Assembly (NCBI GenBank): GCA_015680905.1
Contig: CM027384.1
Span: 79,207,501 to 79,271,500, forward strand
Direction of reading: 5' to 3'
Length of the DNA stretch: 64,000 nt
Source of the DNA: Coptis chinensis
Lineage: Eukaryota > Streptophyta > Magnoliopsida > Ranunculales > Ranunculaceae
This document shows positions 33,950-45,056 of this stretch, one piece after another (the stretch's first letter is position 1; each line of letters begins with the position of its first letter). Both the position numbers and the translations under genes were made by a program. Under the pieces are notes generated by a model. The model saw only the letters and a list, made by a program, of their open reading frames with translations, ran no database searches and was not told the DNA's origin.

Positions 33950-35482
33950 TAATAAGAGCCCAAAACTGTAGTTTTAACCCTTTAACAGTCATACTTTTAG
34001 ACCAATTATGTGAGTAATAATTAAGAGTTAACACTGATTACGTGTTTTTATGCATTTCAGGCTTTAAAGTCCATTATGTGCAGAAATGTGCCACTTTAGC
34101 GAGATAAAGGAGCAAAGGTCGGTTACTAAGGAATTCCGTGATTAAAGGCCAAGTTTCGAAAAGACAAAGCCTTTCTAAAAGCCCGGTCAAAAGCTGAAAA
34201 GTCGACGCGGGCAGAAACAGCACACAAAGTCAGTAGAACTTCCGAAGAACATATCTTTGGACTCAGACCTCGAATGGGGCCTACCTTATGTCAAAACGAC
34301 CGGCTCGGAAAGAGATTTCCAATGGTCTAAGCCTTGACCCAATCAAAGGAGCATAAGTGGACGGAAAGTCTGTTGAAACCAACTGCAGCTGAAGAGGCCT
34401 TTTTGGACTGAAAGAATTGGGTTTTAGGCCTGATTCTCTGGCCCAAAACATGGCTCCAAGCCCATGCACAATTTTGGGATCTGAATGTATAAAAACAAAA
34501 GCTTAGCTCTTTGTTAAGGGTAGATTTTTTAGTAAAGAATAGTAGTTTTTTAGGTTAGAAAATAAAGGTAGCTTAGAATAGAAAGTAGCCATTAAAATAG
34601 CTTCTAGATCTAGTTTTTCATGTAGATTAATTAAGTTTAGTTCCATTTCAATTATTGTATTAGATTAAACCTTTGAATCTTGTTCTTCATTTTGATTAGA
34701 TCAATAAAGTAGTATTTTATCAATTTCGATTTTTGTCATTTCCATTTCTAGATCTAATTTCAATTCCTGTCCTTATTTCATTTGAGTCATTAAATTAGAT
34801 TTCATTATTGTTTAATTAAGTAAATTTCAATTCTTTATATCATGTTTAGTTTAAATGTAATCGGAAATGATTGCGTAATGATTCTCGGCTAAACCTCCAT
34901 TAGAGGGGGTTGAGAAGCCTTGATGAAAGCTTGATTCCGAATATCGTAGAATCGTCGTAATTTCCTTTCCACTCTAGAAACGATTAGTTCACCATGAGAA
35001 TGGGTTTAATCGTTCACATGCTAGTTATGAATTGGTAGGAATGCCATGTGTAATTAGGGATTAGGAAGAACCAATTGTTCTCTGAAGCCGATTCATTCGG
35101 ATTTCTGACGATTAAATCGTTAATAGGATTAAGTCGAGTTAAGGTGGAATCAATCCCCCTCCAACTCCTTGTCATAGAATCAACGTAGCATTCCCTTAGT
35201 TATTCCCATCGTCAACTAGTTGCATTTTGTGGGTAGTTGCATCGTAGTCTAGTTGCCTTTTTCGTAAATCTCTCATTAGACTTTAAGTTTAGAGTACTTA
35301 CACTTGAGAACATAGCATGCGGAAGGACTAAGAGTGGAACGAATCACTCTACTCCACTATATCTCATAGACTTGAGAGTAGAATCTTTGATAATATAGGC
35401 ACTTAAGATAGTTTTAGTTTACTTACGTTTTGATTTCATCGTTCATTTCATTGAGTAGACTATTCATTTTATTTTATTATCA
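33950..35482 (+). repeat. LTR A (5' LTR of element E), 1533 bp
   Basis: Starts after CTATT and ends TATTATCA. It holds GTATAAAAAC (34488-34497), a good TATA box, preceded by GCCCATGCAC. LTR B and LTR C match it almost base for base. It carries an intronless leader with AGATCTAG and a TAAACCTCCATTAGAGGGGG hairpin-like block (34893-34912). Confidence 0.9.
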
Positions 35483-35500
35483 AATGGCGCGCCATCTTAG
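35483..35500 (+). promoter_or_regulatory. primer-binding site, tRNA-Asp type (degenerate)
   Basis: AATGGCGC...GCC directly after LTR A; after LTR B the fuller form TGGCGCCGCTGCC is present. Athila elements characteristically use TGGCGCCGTTGCC, matching tRNA-Asp. Confidence 0.7.
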
Positions 35501-35959
35501 TTTCACTTTATTATTGTTTTAAGTAGTGTTAGTACTTGTTCTTAAAGTCCCATTTCACCCACCCACCCATGTTTGATTCATCTTGTGGTTGTCCATTTCA
35601 GTTGAAAAATTCGGGGTAAAATTACCTTGCTTCGGCCCAGCCCTAACTCATCCTCGGGCGACCAGCCCTGGGACTCTCTGGAATTCTAAAATACACTGAG
35701 CGACCACTTCATCCTATTAGCAAATTTTGCCGGATTTCGGCGGTTTTGATTCGAACTTTGATCTTTCATATTTTTCAGTGTTCTAACTTTTGTTATATAC
35801 ACCGAACAAGCGTAAACAAGGCGATATTCATAAAGCGAAGCAAGGGCCTTGTCATCGGTATTCCTTTCTTCCACACCTCGCTCTCTGTTAGAGGTTTATA
35901 CTAGTATATCGAAATTGTTTGGAGTGTTGATGTGTTTAGCTAAGTTTGGTTTTAGCCTT

Positions 35960-37720
35960 GTATGAGATTAAGGTGCGGCGAACAAAACACGAGCGTAATT
36001 ACACAACAACGTCAACAAACAAGTCTATCTAGTATACCACCCACTACACCTCTAGCTACTATTTCACACACATCACGACCTGATGCCCGACGAAGAAGAG
36101 AGGCCTCTCTCGACTTCTACAAAGCCTTGGCGATATCCCCAAATCTTGCATCGTTCTAGCGGACCAGTGAGGATTTCGAATCCCCAAATATTTTAATTTG
36201 TTACCCGTTTTCATGGATTAGACCATGAAAAACCTTATCGGCACATCGTAGGATTGAACAAGTCCTAACAACATTCCACCATCCTACGGTTGGTGCGGAA
36301 CAAATTAAATTAAAGGTATTCCCTTTCACCTTTGCCGATAAAAAGGCGTCTTGGTTAACTTGCCCAAACGCCTAATTACGTGGGACTTCGTGGGCTAAAC
36401 TTGTTCAAATTGTTTATGGAACATTTTACCTACCCCTAAAGGCGGATGAGATGCTTTTCAAGATTCATTTCTTTTCGACAAAATCCTCATGAAACATTTT
36501 CAGGAGGCTTGGAATCGTTTCACCGATCTCCTTATAGAGTGTCCACATCATAACTTAGGGAAAGACACGTTAGTTAGTTGCCTTTTCAAAGGACTTCTAC
36601 ACCACCATAAAGAAGTCCTAGACATAATGAATGGGGGTAGTTTCTTAAGTAAAGGAGCCTCAGAGGCATATAAATTTTTGGAAGATCAGACTAAGCGTAA
36701 TAATAATTGGGGGTAGTGACGATTACTCCCGCTCCGCTAGTTCTTCTTCTTCAACAGATTAAAAGCTACGGTATGTTTGAGGTTAAATCAGATCCTGAGC
36801 TTAAAACTCTAATTGAATCCCTCACAAAAAAGGTAGAGGCCATTTCTGTACAACAAAAGCCAATCCCCGTCATGAATGTAAATTCAAATCCATGTAGTTT
36901 CTGTTGGAGCCCTGAGCATCCCGACTCCCACTGTCCTATAGCCTATGAACAGGCTTGTTCCATTAATAGTGAACCTAAAAAGCCCTTGGAGACAAAATCC
37001 CAACTTCGGTTGGAGAAATAACCAAAGCGTCACACCTTAAAGGGTACAATAACCAATATGTTAGGCCTCTCGCGGCTTTAACCAAGCCCCACTCGACAAG
37101 GGCGAGTCGGGAATTTTAATAATTATAACAACCAAGTGCAACCTCGACAAGGTCAAGCACAAGGTCAAAGTAATTATAATAATTATAATGCTAATAGAGG
37201 TATCGTTCCTAAATAATAACTACCAAAATCCACCCATAAATAATTCCGCGTGAAATAGTTCCGGTCCACACCACCGTGACTACTACACCCACACAACCGG
37301 ATCGTCTTGACACCTTCATACAAGTGAGCCAAAAAACTTTCCAAACCATGGCTCAATCTAACCAACAACTTCTACAATCAGTTAATAATTTAACCAAACA
37401 GTTGGCTCAAGATAAAGCCCAACCCAAAGGTGTGTTGCCAGGTCACAAAATACATAATCCTAAAACAACAAATACAGCCTTTGAGGTAACCAATAATACT
37501 AGTAACGAGTATGAAAATGTAGGTGAGCTAAAGGCCATCACCACTCTCCGTTCTGGTAGAGTAGTTGATAACAAAGTAACTATGTCTATAGTTACCCCAC
37601 CAGTAGCCCCTACACCTGCTATATTTACTAGATACGAAATAGAAACTGAAGAGCCTACCACCATCTTTGTAGAGGTACCGGTTATAACAAAACCTAAGAA
37701 ACGAGGAAGCCACGGTTAAA
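35960..37720 (+). pseudogene. gag region of element E
   Basis: Athila-type gag. The capsid-like segment at 36489-36715 reads FQEAWNRFTDLLIECPHHNL and YKFLEDQTKRN; the knuckle CSFCWSPEHPDSHC (CX2CX4HX4C) lies at about 36895-36935; a Gln/Asn-rich segment (QSNQQLLQSVNNLTKQLAQD) and ITTLRSGR, a conserved motif before the protease in Athila, follow at 37345-37560. Gag packages element RNA. Fossil with several breaks. Confidence 0.75.
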
Positions 37721-37739
37721 CACCGAGGTAATACCATTG

Positions 37740-38640
37740 CTAAATATAGAGCGAAACCACCGTTTCCACAAAAATTAGTCATGTTAACTAGGGATACAAA
37801 TTCACGGGAGATTAGGGATGTTTTTAAGAATCTAACTATAAACCTTCCCTTCCTCGAAGCTATAAAAAAGCTACCACACCATGCTAAGTTTCTTAAGGAA
37901 TTGTGTACTACTAGGCGTAAGACCAATATATACCAAAAGAGGCCTTTTTAACGAGAACAATTCCCAACTCTATCTCAACATAATGGAATTGTTAAATACA
38001 AGGACCACAGTAGATCCCTTTGTCTGATGCACCTTAGGAGATTCCTATCTGACGACCAGCGTTATTAGACTTGGGGGCTAGTGTAAACTTACTCCGTTTT
38101 ATTTGTAAAGACAAATAGGTCTAGGCGAGATGCAACCCACTAGAATGGCGTTGCAATTAGCTGATCGGTCTATTAAGTATCCTAAGGGTGTCGTCGAAAA
38201 TGTTCCGTAAAAATTCAGGATTTTTACTATCCGCCTATTTTGTCATCCTCGACCGACGAAGTCGTTAATGACTCTGTCCGATCATCTTAGAGGCGTCCTT
38301 TTAAGGCACAACTGCCAATGCGCTCATTAATTGCGTGTGATGGTTCAATGTCTATGTCTTTTGGCCATCTTTACTGTTGAAGTCAATGTTTTTAAAACAA
38401 GGACCAGTTACCCGATTAAAATCTATGGATGGAGAGGTTAGCATGATCGAGGCGTTGCTTTCGAGATTATTTCAACAACACGTTCCACGATAATCATATG
38501 CCCAAATTTCTTTCCTTTGGAAGTTCGGACTCGACATTTCCATCCCTACACTGAGTCGATACACATATTACGGATGAGGATGAGATAGATGACTTTCTCA
38601 AAGATGTAGAGGACTATCATAGTAGCGAGGATATGACCAA
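37740..38640 (+). pseudogene. protease region of element E
   Basis: FPQKLVMLTRDTNSREIRDV and ITINLPFLEAIKKLPHHAKF-type text at 37760-37900 is the Athila pre-protease linker. LLDLGASVNLL at about 38065-38097 is the aspartic protease active-site region (D-x-G-A-S form), and MALQLADRSIKYPKGVVENV follows. Fossil, broken. Confidence 0.65.
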
Positions 38641-39735
38641 TCTAGATGAGCAATTCGATGAGTTTCTTGAGCAAGTGATGAATCACCCTATCAAGAACTA
38701 CTTTGCACAACATCCACCTCGATTCCCCTCCTTCCACCCTTTCAAAGGAATCGAGTTTGCACTTTCGACCCTTTTGTTTCTCCGTGCTCCATAATTTTTT
38801 AAATCCACCTAGTAAACAACTACTTGGAAGGACAAACCATTTGACACCTTCATTTTCAGAATTGAGGCAGACCCTACACACAATGAATGAGTTTTGTGCT
38901 AAAACCACATCCTCATTGTTTACATGTTTGTCTTTCTACAACTTATCCATATCCACCATATTCTCCACAACCATTCACTTTTCCACACTTATTTACTAGA
39001 ATACCCACTCATTCAAAAATGAAAAATAAAGTGCATGATAGGTTACATAATAGGGTTATCCGACTTAGCTTTCATTTCACTAGGTTGAGTCATAGGAAAT
39101 CTTGGTGCTTGATTGTGTTTGGATATGTTTTCTGTGATATTTATTTATGGAATGATCCACAATTATTTAGGTTGTTGATATATGATAAACCTGCATGTTC
39201 ATACATCGTCTAGATAAAGTCTCGAATATCGACTATAAACGACTCAACTTTTGTGTTTGGTGCATTTCCTTTCATTTCCATATATTGGAGAGTGCACCAT
39301 TAAAGGTAACCGGCCCTCTATGGAGTGTGTGGCTGTAAGTACGGAACCTAAGTCCACGTTTAAACATAATTCACGTTTTCCACTCTTGCATGTTTTCTCA
39401 GATTTTTTTGAGTCATGTTTCTCTATGGGGTGAATTATGTCCTTCTTGTTTTTATTGTTTTCTTTTTAAAATTTAAAAAATAAAATAAATAAATAAATAT
39501 AAAAGAATAAGCATAGTAACCTAGGAAGTCTATATAATCGACTTTAAAAGACCCATCGACTAAAACAAATTTTCTAAATTTTCTAAGCCGTTGTAAAAAA
39601 ATTTTGTTTGGGGGGTGGGGTGTTAAATGTTCCGTACTAAATATTTATGTCCCATTAGAGTTGCTTAGGCCGTTTTATTGTATTACGATTCGGGTTGACA
39701 TAATCCATGAATTTAGAGTTCAATTGTTCGCATAA
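38640..39735 (+). pseudogene. pol remnant and post-pol spacer of element E
   Basis: LDEQFDEFLEQVMNHPI near 38645 and YLWNDPQLFRLLIYDK near 39145-39190 are remnants of pol linker and pre-integrase text. RT and RNase H are not recognisable. From 39230 the sequence aligns with the post-pol spacer of P and ends with the G-run at 39608-39620. Confidence 0.55.
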
Positions 39736-40299
39736 CGTACGTCATGCACGCACTTCGAGGCGTTTTCCACTATCTTATATGTCATCCACGGTCGGAATGC
39801 AGTGTTTTATGGATCATTGGATTGGAAATTCTCTCCTGATCATTTCCATATCTCATTCGCAAAAATTGGACCGGTAATGAAGCGGCAATTTTGATTTGAA
39901 GTTTCGCGAAAAATCGAAAAAAAAATTCACAAATTTCGATTTTGGGCTTGGTCCCAACCCGCGCCCACCGACAGCGCGACCGCGCCCTTTCCTTAACCAA
40001 CAGTCGATCTTCTTCTCCATTCCGCCATTAACGCCAAGCTCCAAAAACCTAAAAAAAAAACAAAATCAAAATAAAAAGAAAACGAGAATTAACCCACGCC
40101 CAAAATCAAATCCCAACCCAAATCGACTCCAAACACCACCGACCACCACTCCCACCGATTTACATCACTAAAAACCACCGAAAATTTAAAATTTTGGTGC
40201 TGCCGCGCCACCACTCCACCACCACCACTTCTGCTTCAACCGGTCGATTAAAATCCCACCACTACATCACATTTAAACCCCCACTACATTCCAAACTTC

Positions 40300-41460
40300 C
40301 AATGGCTCAACAACGCCAAATTTTGCGAACAAAGCTTTTACCGCCCGACCACTTCGCCGTTTTCACGGTGACAAGATGATCACTTTCGAGGCTGGAGTAG
40401 CTTGTGGTACTTTCGACTGAAGCCTATTACCACGAGGACTTAGTCCGGCGTTCTCTGATCTGAGGGAGTTGGAAGGGACTAGGATTTTTGTAGTTGTGGC
40501 GAAGAAGGAAGGAAGTGAAGGTACGTTGTTGGCTGAGATTCTAGGCATTCCGCCTAGAATCCATCTGGATGTCACCCTGCAGGAGTCCCAGCATAATGGG
40601 GTAGAACCATTGATGCGAGGCGAGTTATTGGAGGGACTACAATACAAGATCGCATTGTGTTAACGACAAAGCTTCCCTTAGGACCAACCCGGTTTGCTCT
40701 GACCCGGTGGATTAGTCGGAACGATCCGAGGGAAGGGAAGGTCAGATATATCGGCTGAACTGCCTCCATATCTTATGGATACTCCAAGAGCGGAAGTATA
40801 ACTTCTTAGCATCTTAGAGTTTTACTAGCATGATTAGGGGGAGTAGGGAGGTTTGTTGCCCTCTCCCTATGTTGATAACAAAGATCATGCTCAAGTTGAG
40901 GGGGAAGCGACTCGGTGATTGATCGGACATACATCACTCTCCACCGTAACCCTCGCATCTATAAGGAGTGTGTCCAACGGGTTTGGAGATTGGCTGAGGA
41001 TAGAGAAGAAGAAGAAGAGGATGGAGGAGCTGAGAATGCCGAGGGAGGCTTTGGGGGACATCGGGATGCCTTCGAGGATGAGGAGGACTTGACCTGTTTT
41101 TGACGGGATGCCTTGGAGAGGTCTTTGGACAAATCACGAGCGCATAGCTGTGATCCATCGAGGCATCGTTAAACACAACACTATCTGTGAAGACCTCCGG
41201 ACTTCGACGAACAACGATGCATCACAACCGAGCTCCGTACCCGAGAGGGCGAGAGGGGGAACAGATGGCGCCGAGCTAGAAGCTCAACGCCGATTCGGGG
41301 CGAGATCTTGACCACGATTCCCACGTCAGGGGACTCTCCTTCTGGGGCACACCATCCAGGCATGAGCATCGTCGCCCGAAGGACGAATGGTGCTGGCTCT
41401 TCAGGAGCTCCGGGAGCGGTCTCGAGTGTGTGCCTTCCGCCCACCCGATTCGGAGTAGCT
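40300..41460 (+). pseudogene. ORF-X of element E
   Basis: Diverged homologue of ORF-X in P: TLQESQHNGVEPLMRGELLE near 40570-40630, an acidic Glu/Asp-rich block (41005-41090), HRGIVKHNTICEDLRTSTNN near 41157-41215 and a C-terminal Arg/Ser tail near 41360. Leader 39940-40300 is CA-rich with a site-II-like TGGGCTTGGTCCCA. Broken in several places. Confidence 0.55.
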
Positions 41461-41945
41461 AGGGATAGTATAGTTTGATGTTTTATGTTTTATTTGTAGT
41501 TTCATTACTGTCATTTATTTTTATGTAAGTTTATTTCCGTAAGTTGAATTTTGTAGTGAAATGTACTCCGCATAAGTTATTTTTAATATAATGGGTCATT
41601 TTCATTATGCGTGGTTGTTTAATATTGACCCCACCTTCCCAACTTCTTTGGGGTGGTTTTATCTATTCCAAAGATGATTTTTATATAACCCTCGTGTTAG
41701 AATTTATTCTTGCGGAGTCAAGGTGAAAATATGGCTGTTTAGGCATATATATGAATAAATATCATGGTAGGATGAAATCTAGATTAAATAGGTACATTCT
41801 ATCATAAAATCAACCTAAAAGATACTAGGTTTGAATTAGAATCAAGAAAATGAGTTGTTTCCGTTTTCGGGTTTGGAAATTTTAGGATTTCGAGCTGCCG
41901 TAATCAGTTTTGGCAACTTCCCGATCCATTTTAGCAACTTTAAAC
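41461..41945 (+). other. spacer between ORF-X and ORF-Y of element E
   Basis: No gene. It contains CCCACCTTCCCAACTTCTTT then GGGGTGG (41631-41656) and the uninterrupted equivalent of the CTATT site region (near 41790-41800) that is opened by an insertion in P. This gives an empty-site reference. Confidence 0.6.
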
Positions 41946-41954
41946 CTATATAAA
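41946..41954 (+). promoter_or_regulatory. TATA box upstream of ORF-Y (element E)
   Basis: CTATATAAA followed after about 30 bases by CTCACAACTCACACTACACT and CT-rich text. ORF-Y starts about 350 bases downstream. Confidence 0.55.
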
Positions 41955-42295
41955 CTTGATACAATCTATCCTCACAACTCACACTACACTTAAACTCCAT
42001 CACTCACCTTTCACTCTCCGCGATTCCCTCGTTTTGGGCTCATTTTCGAGTTTTACGCAACTCCGGCGCTTTCAAGGCTTCTGAGGATGCGCACTTTCGG
42101 CGCTCTGTATATTTTCGAGTTTTTGTCGAGGCGGCTTTCGGCTTGAAGCTGGCGACCCACGCTCAAACACTGGAAATTTCAATTTCTTCAGCCTTCCGCC
42201 ATCGAGAGCGCTCGCCGCGACTTCCGTGGACCGGAAATTTCCAGTTTTTTACGTAGTATCCGGATCATTAGCGGCTTTTCGGGCATAATTTTGAG

Positions 42296-43216
42296 ATGAC
42301 ATCTCCAACATTGATACCGGAACAGTTTTTGAAGATTTGTTCCAAAGCACTACTTATGGTGCTTGGTTTTGTGGCGATCACATTAAGTTGGTAGGAGCCA
42401 CTTATGGTAAGACCGGATGCACTTTATTCTCCAACACTAGCATCTTATTTTTACGATAACTGCATTTTCTTTGAAAGACCGGATGGAGAACAAGTGTTCT
42501 CCATCAACATTGATAATGAACTAATGGAAATTACCAGTTCTTGCTAGTATTTGTTCTTGGACTTTGCTATGCCCATTGAAATACAAGACCCATGGTGCTA
42601 TTGGGTTACGATAATATGTATGTCTACACTTACGAGTTTTGCATGAGTCGTATGGCGGGCATTTTCCGTATTGAGGACCAAGGGGAATATAACGTCGCCT
42701 TTTTGTAGCTTGTCCATGAACATAGGAACTGTTATGTTTTGGATCATGCTAAACATTTTAGGGGAATGGCGTTTTCTTACGTGAATGATGCCACTTGCGG
42801 CGTCTTCCTTGCTTTAGCCACGGGGCGTATGTGTCATGACCTTCCCGAACCTTGATGTCTAGTTTAGCTCGATCCCATAGCATGAGGCATAAGTACCTTC
42901 TTATGCCCGTTCTAGTTTCTCGTTATTATGCTATGTTTCTTTCCTGTTTTTGTACCGCGCTTCCGCGGATTGGATTACGGTCGACACTTATCGACCCACC
43001 AATAGTATTATTCGATCTTTCCGTGCAATGACTTGGCAAGGGTGGAGGATACAACCTCATCTGGTTGCACCCTACACCCCGTCGGACCAAAGTGGCTCTT
43101 AATAGGTTAGTAATAATAGATGATAAATGGGCGGGAGCCCGCAAATTATCATGGCATGGCGGGGCGCGAAGGAACCTCACTTTTATGGAAGAAGAGAATG
43201 AGGAAGATGACGAGTA
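42296..43216 (+). pseudogene. ORF-Y of element E
   Basis: Begins ATGACATCTCCAACA, matching ATGACATCTCTTACA of ORF-Y in P. The middle, the HSMRHKYLLMPVL-like region near 42875-42915 and the acidic EEENEEDDE end correspond to M and P. Broken in several places; function unknown. Confidence 0.55.
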
Positions 43217-43426
43217 ATCGCGGGGGGATAAAAGGTAAGTTTCATTCTAGTTAGTGTCTGCTTTATGTCCCAAGCAATTTCATTCTTGTTAACCCCATAA
43301 TGGGTAGAACTTCATTATAGAGTTGCGTCGGTTTTATTTCCTATATTAGTGCGTTCTAACCTTGTTTCTGAGATGTTCTGAATTTCACGCTTTCAATGGT
43401 ATTTTTCCTACCCTCTTTATTTAATT

Positions 43427-43467
43427 GCTTTGAGGACAAAGCATGCTTTTTGTTTGGGGGGGGGGGG
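43427..43467 (+). promoter_or_regulatory. AGGA-loop hairpin 1 and G-run of element E
   Basis: GCTTTGAGGACAAAGC: six-pair stem with AGGA loop, then TTTTTGTTT and 12 G. The G-run resembles a second, internal polypurine tract. Confidence 0.65.
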
Positions 43468-45017
43468 CATAGAAACACGTGTAATTAAAGCATCTGTTAG
43501 GATATAGATATAGTTAATATGCATTTGTTCTCTAGTTAAAATTTTAAAAAATTCAAAAATATAAATAAATAAGTTATGCTATACACTTAGGAATATTGGT
43601 ATTGTTTCTTTCTCCATGCTCTTAACAATCTAGAAGTCTCACGTAGCTTTTGCATTAGAATAATTGTTAGAAACTTAGGTTAATATGTAGGTAATAATAT
43701 TTGCATCTATCTATAAATATATTACATGAGTATCTATGATTGTTAGCGATAAGTTTAAAATCTAGGCTAGAGTACTTATTCTATAAATCCTGTGAGAATA
43801 TAGCCTAAAGCCTTATATGATGCGAAACATTTGAGAAATGACACAAGGGAGAAGTAAAATCCGGATAGAGAAATCACACGTCCACTTGCTTGATCACTAT
43901 GCCATATCTAAAGCGAGAATTTAGGCCCTTTTGGATCGATATAGCCAAAATTCAAACCTATGAATTATTTCCCCGCTAATTAAGCCCCTCTGAGCCTTTC
44001 TTTAGCCTTCCATAAACCACAAATCCTTTACCTTTACAACAAAAAAAAAACAAAATTAAAAAAAAAAAAAAAAAATCAACCCACCCAATTTAGAATAAGT
44101 CCGAATAGAATGAGGAAGAAAGAAGAAGAGAAAAACACTGTAAACAAAAAGTTAGTTAATTGCTTTAGAAAAAAAGAAAGAAGTTTCCATCCAAGGAAAA
44201 GAAAAATAAAAAATAAAAATAAAATAAAAACTCCAAAAAATAGAATAAAAGGGAGTCAAAAGCCCAAAAAAAAAAAAATAAAAAGAAAAAAAAAAATATG
44301 GCTAAGGATGGAAACAAAGTGTAGAAAAAAAGTAAATAACAAGGTTTTCTCTAGTTACATAATATGAAGACTCTATTATCTCGGACTTGTCCTTTTTGAA
44401 TATCCATTTCCTTCCTTCTTAAACCATCTCCTAATCCCATGACACCTAATAAAGACCTCTAGCTCAATTAGGAATAGGCTAGTGTGATAGTAAGTGGCGG
44501 ATGTGTTTGATCGACTCCGCTTCCTTGTTGTCATTGAGATTTGTAAGGTAAAGTGTGCCCATTTACTGCTTAGAGTAGCTAAACTTGAGTGGAAAAATCA
44601 GTGTTGTATCTTGACTATTATTGTGAGAACCTACTTAAGGACGCTTATTCGAGTTTCAAAACGGACCTGCTAGACATTTCATAGTATTACTCATTGTATA
44701 TATGTTTATTATAGATGATTGATTATTATGCATATATTAGCTTAGGTTTTTGACTTGGTTATTCTTGTTCATAGCTAGTGAGATGTATAGATAGTTTGGA
44801 GCATGAATAAAGAAACAATAGTTTTATTTCTTAGTCGTTGTAGTATAGATGAAGTTTGTGAGTACCTTCACTGGAAAATTTTCACGAGGCTATAATTCGT
44901 CCACTAGGGAATTCCTAGTGGTTTAAGGCCTTGTTGCATATAGTCAATGCAATCGCACTCGGCGAAACTAGAAGTAGATAGAACTCCATTTTTGGTCACT
45001 TATGTTAATTTATCATC

Positions 45018-45056
45018 TTTGCTTGAGGACAAGCAAAATGCTGTTTGGGGGTGGTT
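45018..45056 (+). promoter_or_regulatory. AGGA-loop hairpin 2 and polypurine tract of element E
   Basis: TTTGCTTGAGGACAAGCAAA: eight-pair stem with AGGA loop (45018-45037), then GTTTGGGGGTGGTT directly before LTR B. Position fits the plus-strand primer of reverse transcription. Confidence 0.75.

Larger units (their letters stand above)
43217..45056 (+). other. 3' non-coding region of element E
   Basis: About 1.8 kb, no gene. An A/Lys-codon-rich open stretch at 44110-44367 is low complexity. Landmarks shared with M, P and N: hairpin 1 and G12 run (43427-43467), the TAGAAGTCTCACGTAGC block (43631), the AAGTGTGCCCA block (44549), ATGCAATCGCACTCGGCG (44947) and hairpin 2 with polypurine tract before LTR B. 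Confidence 0.75.

Noticed and set aside
44110-44367. Plus-strand Lys-rich 85-codon open stretch
   Set aside because: Low-complexity A-rich part of the 3' non-coding region of element E; equivalent regions in P, M and N have no conserved frame.
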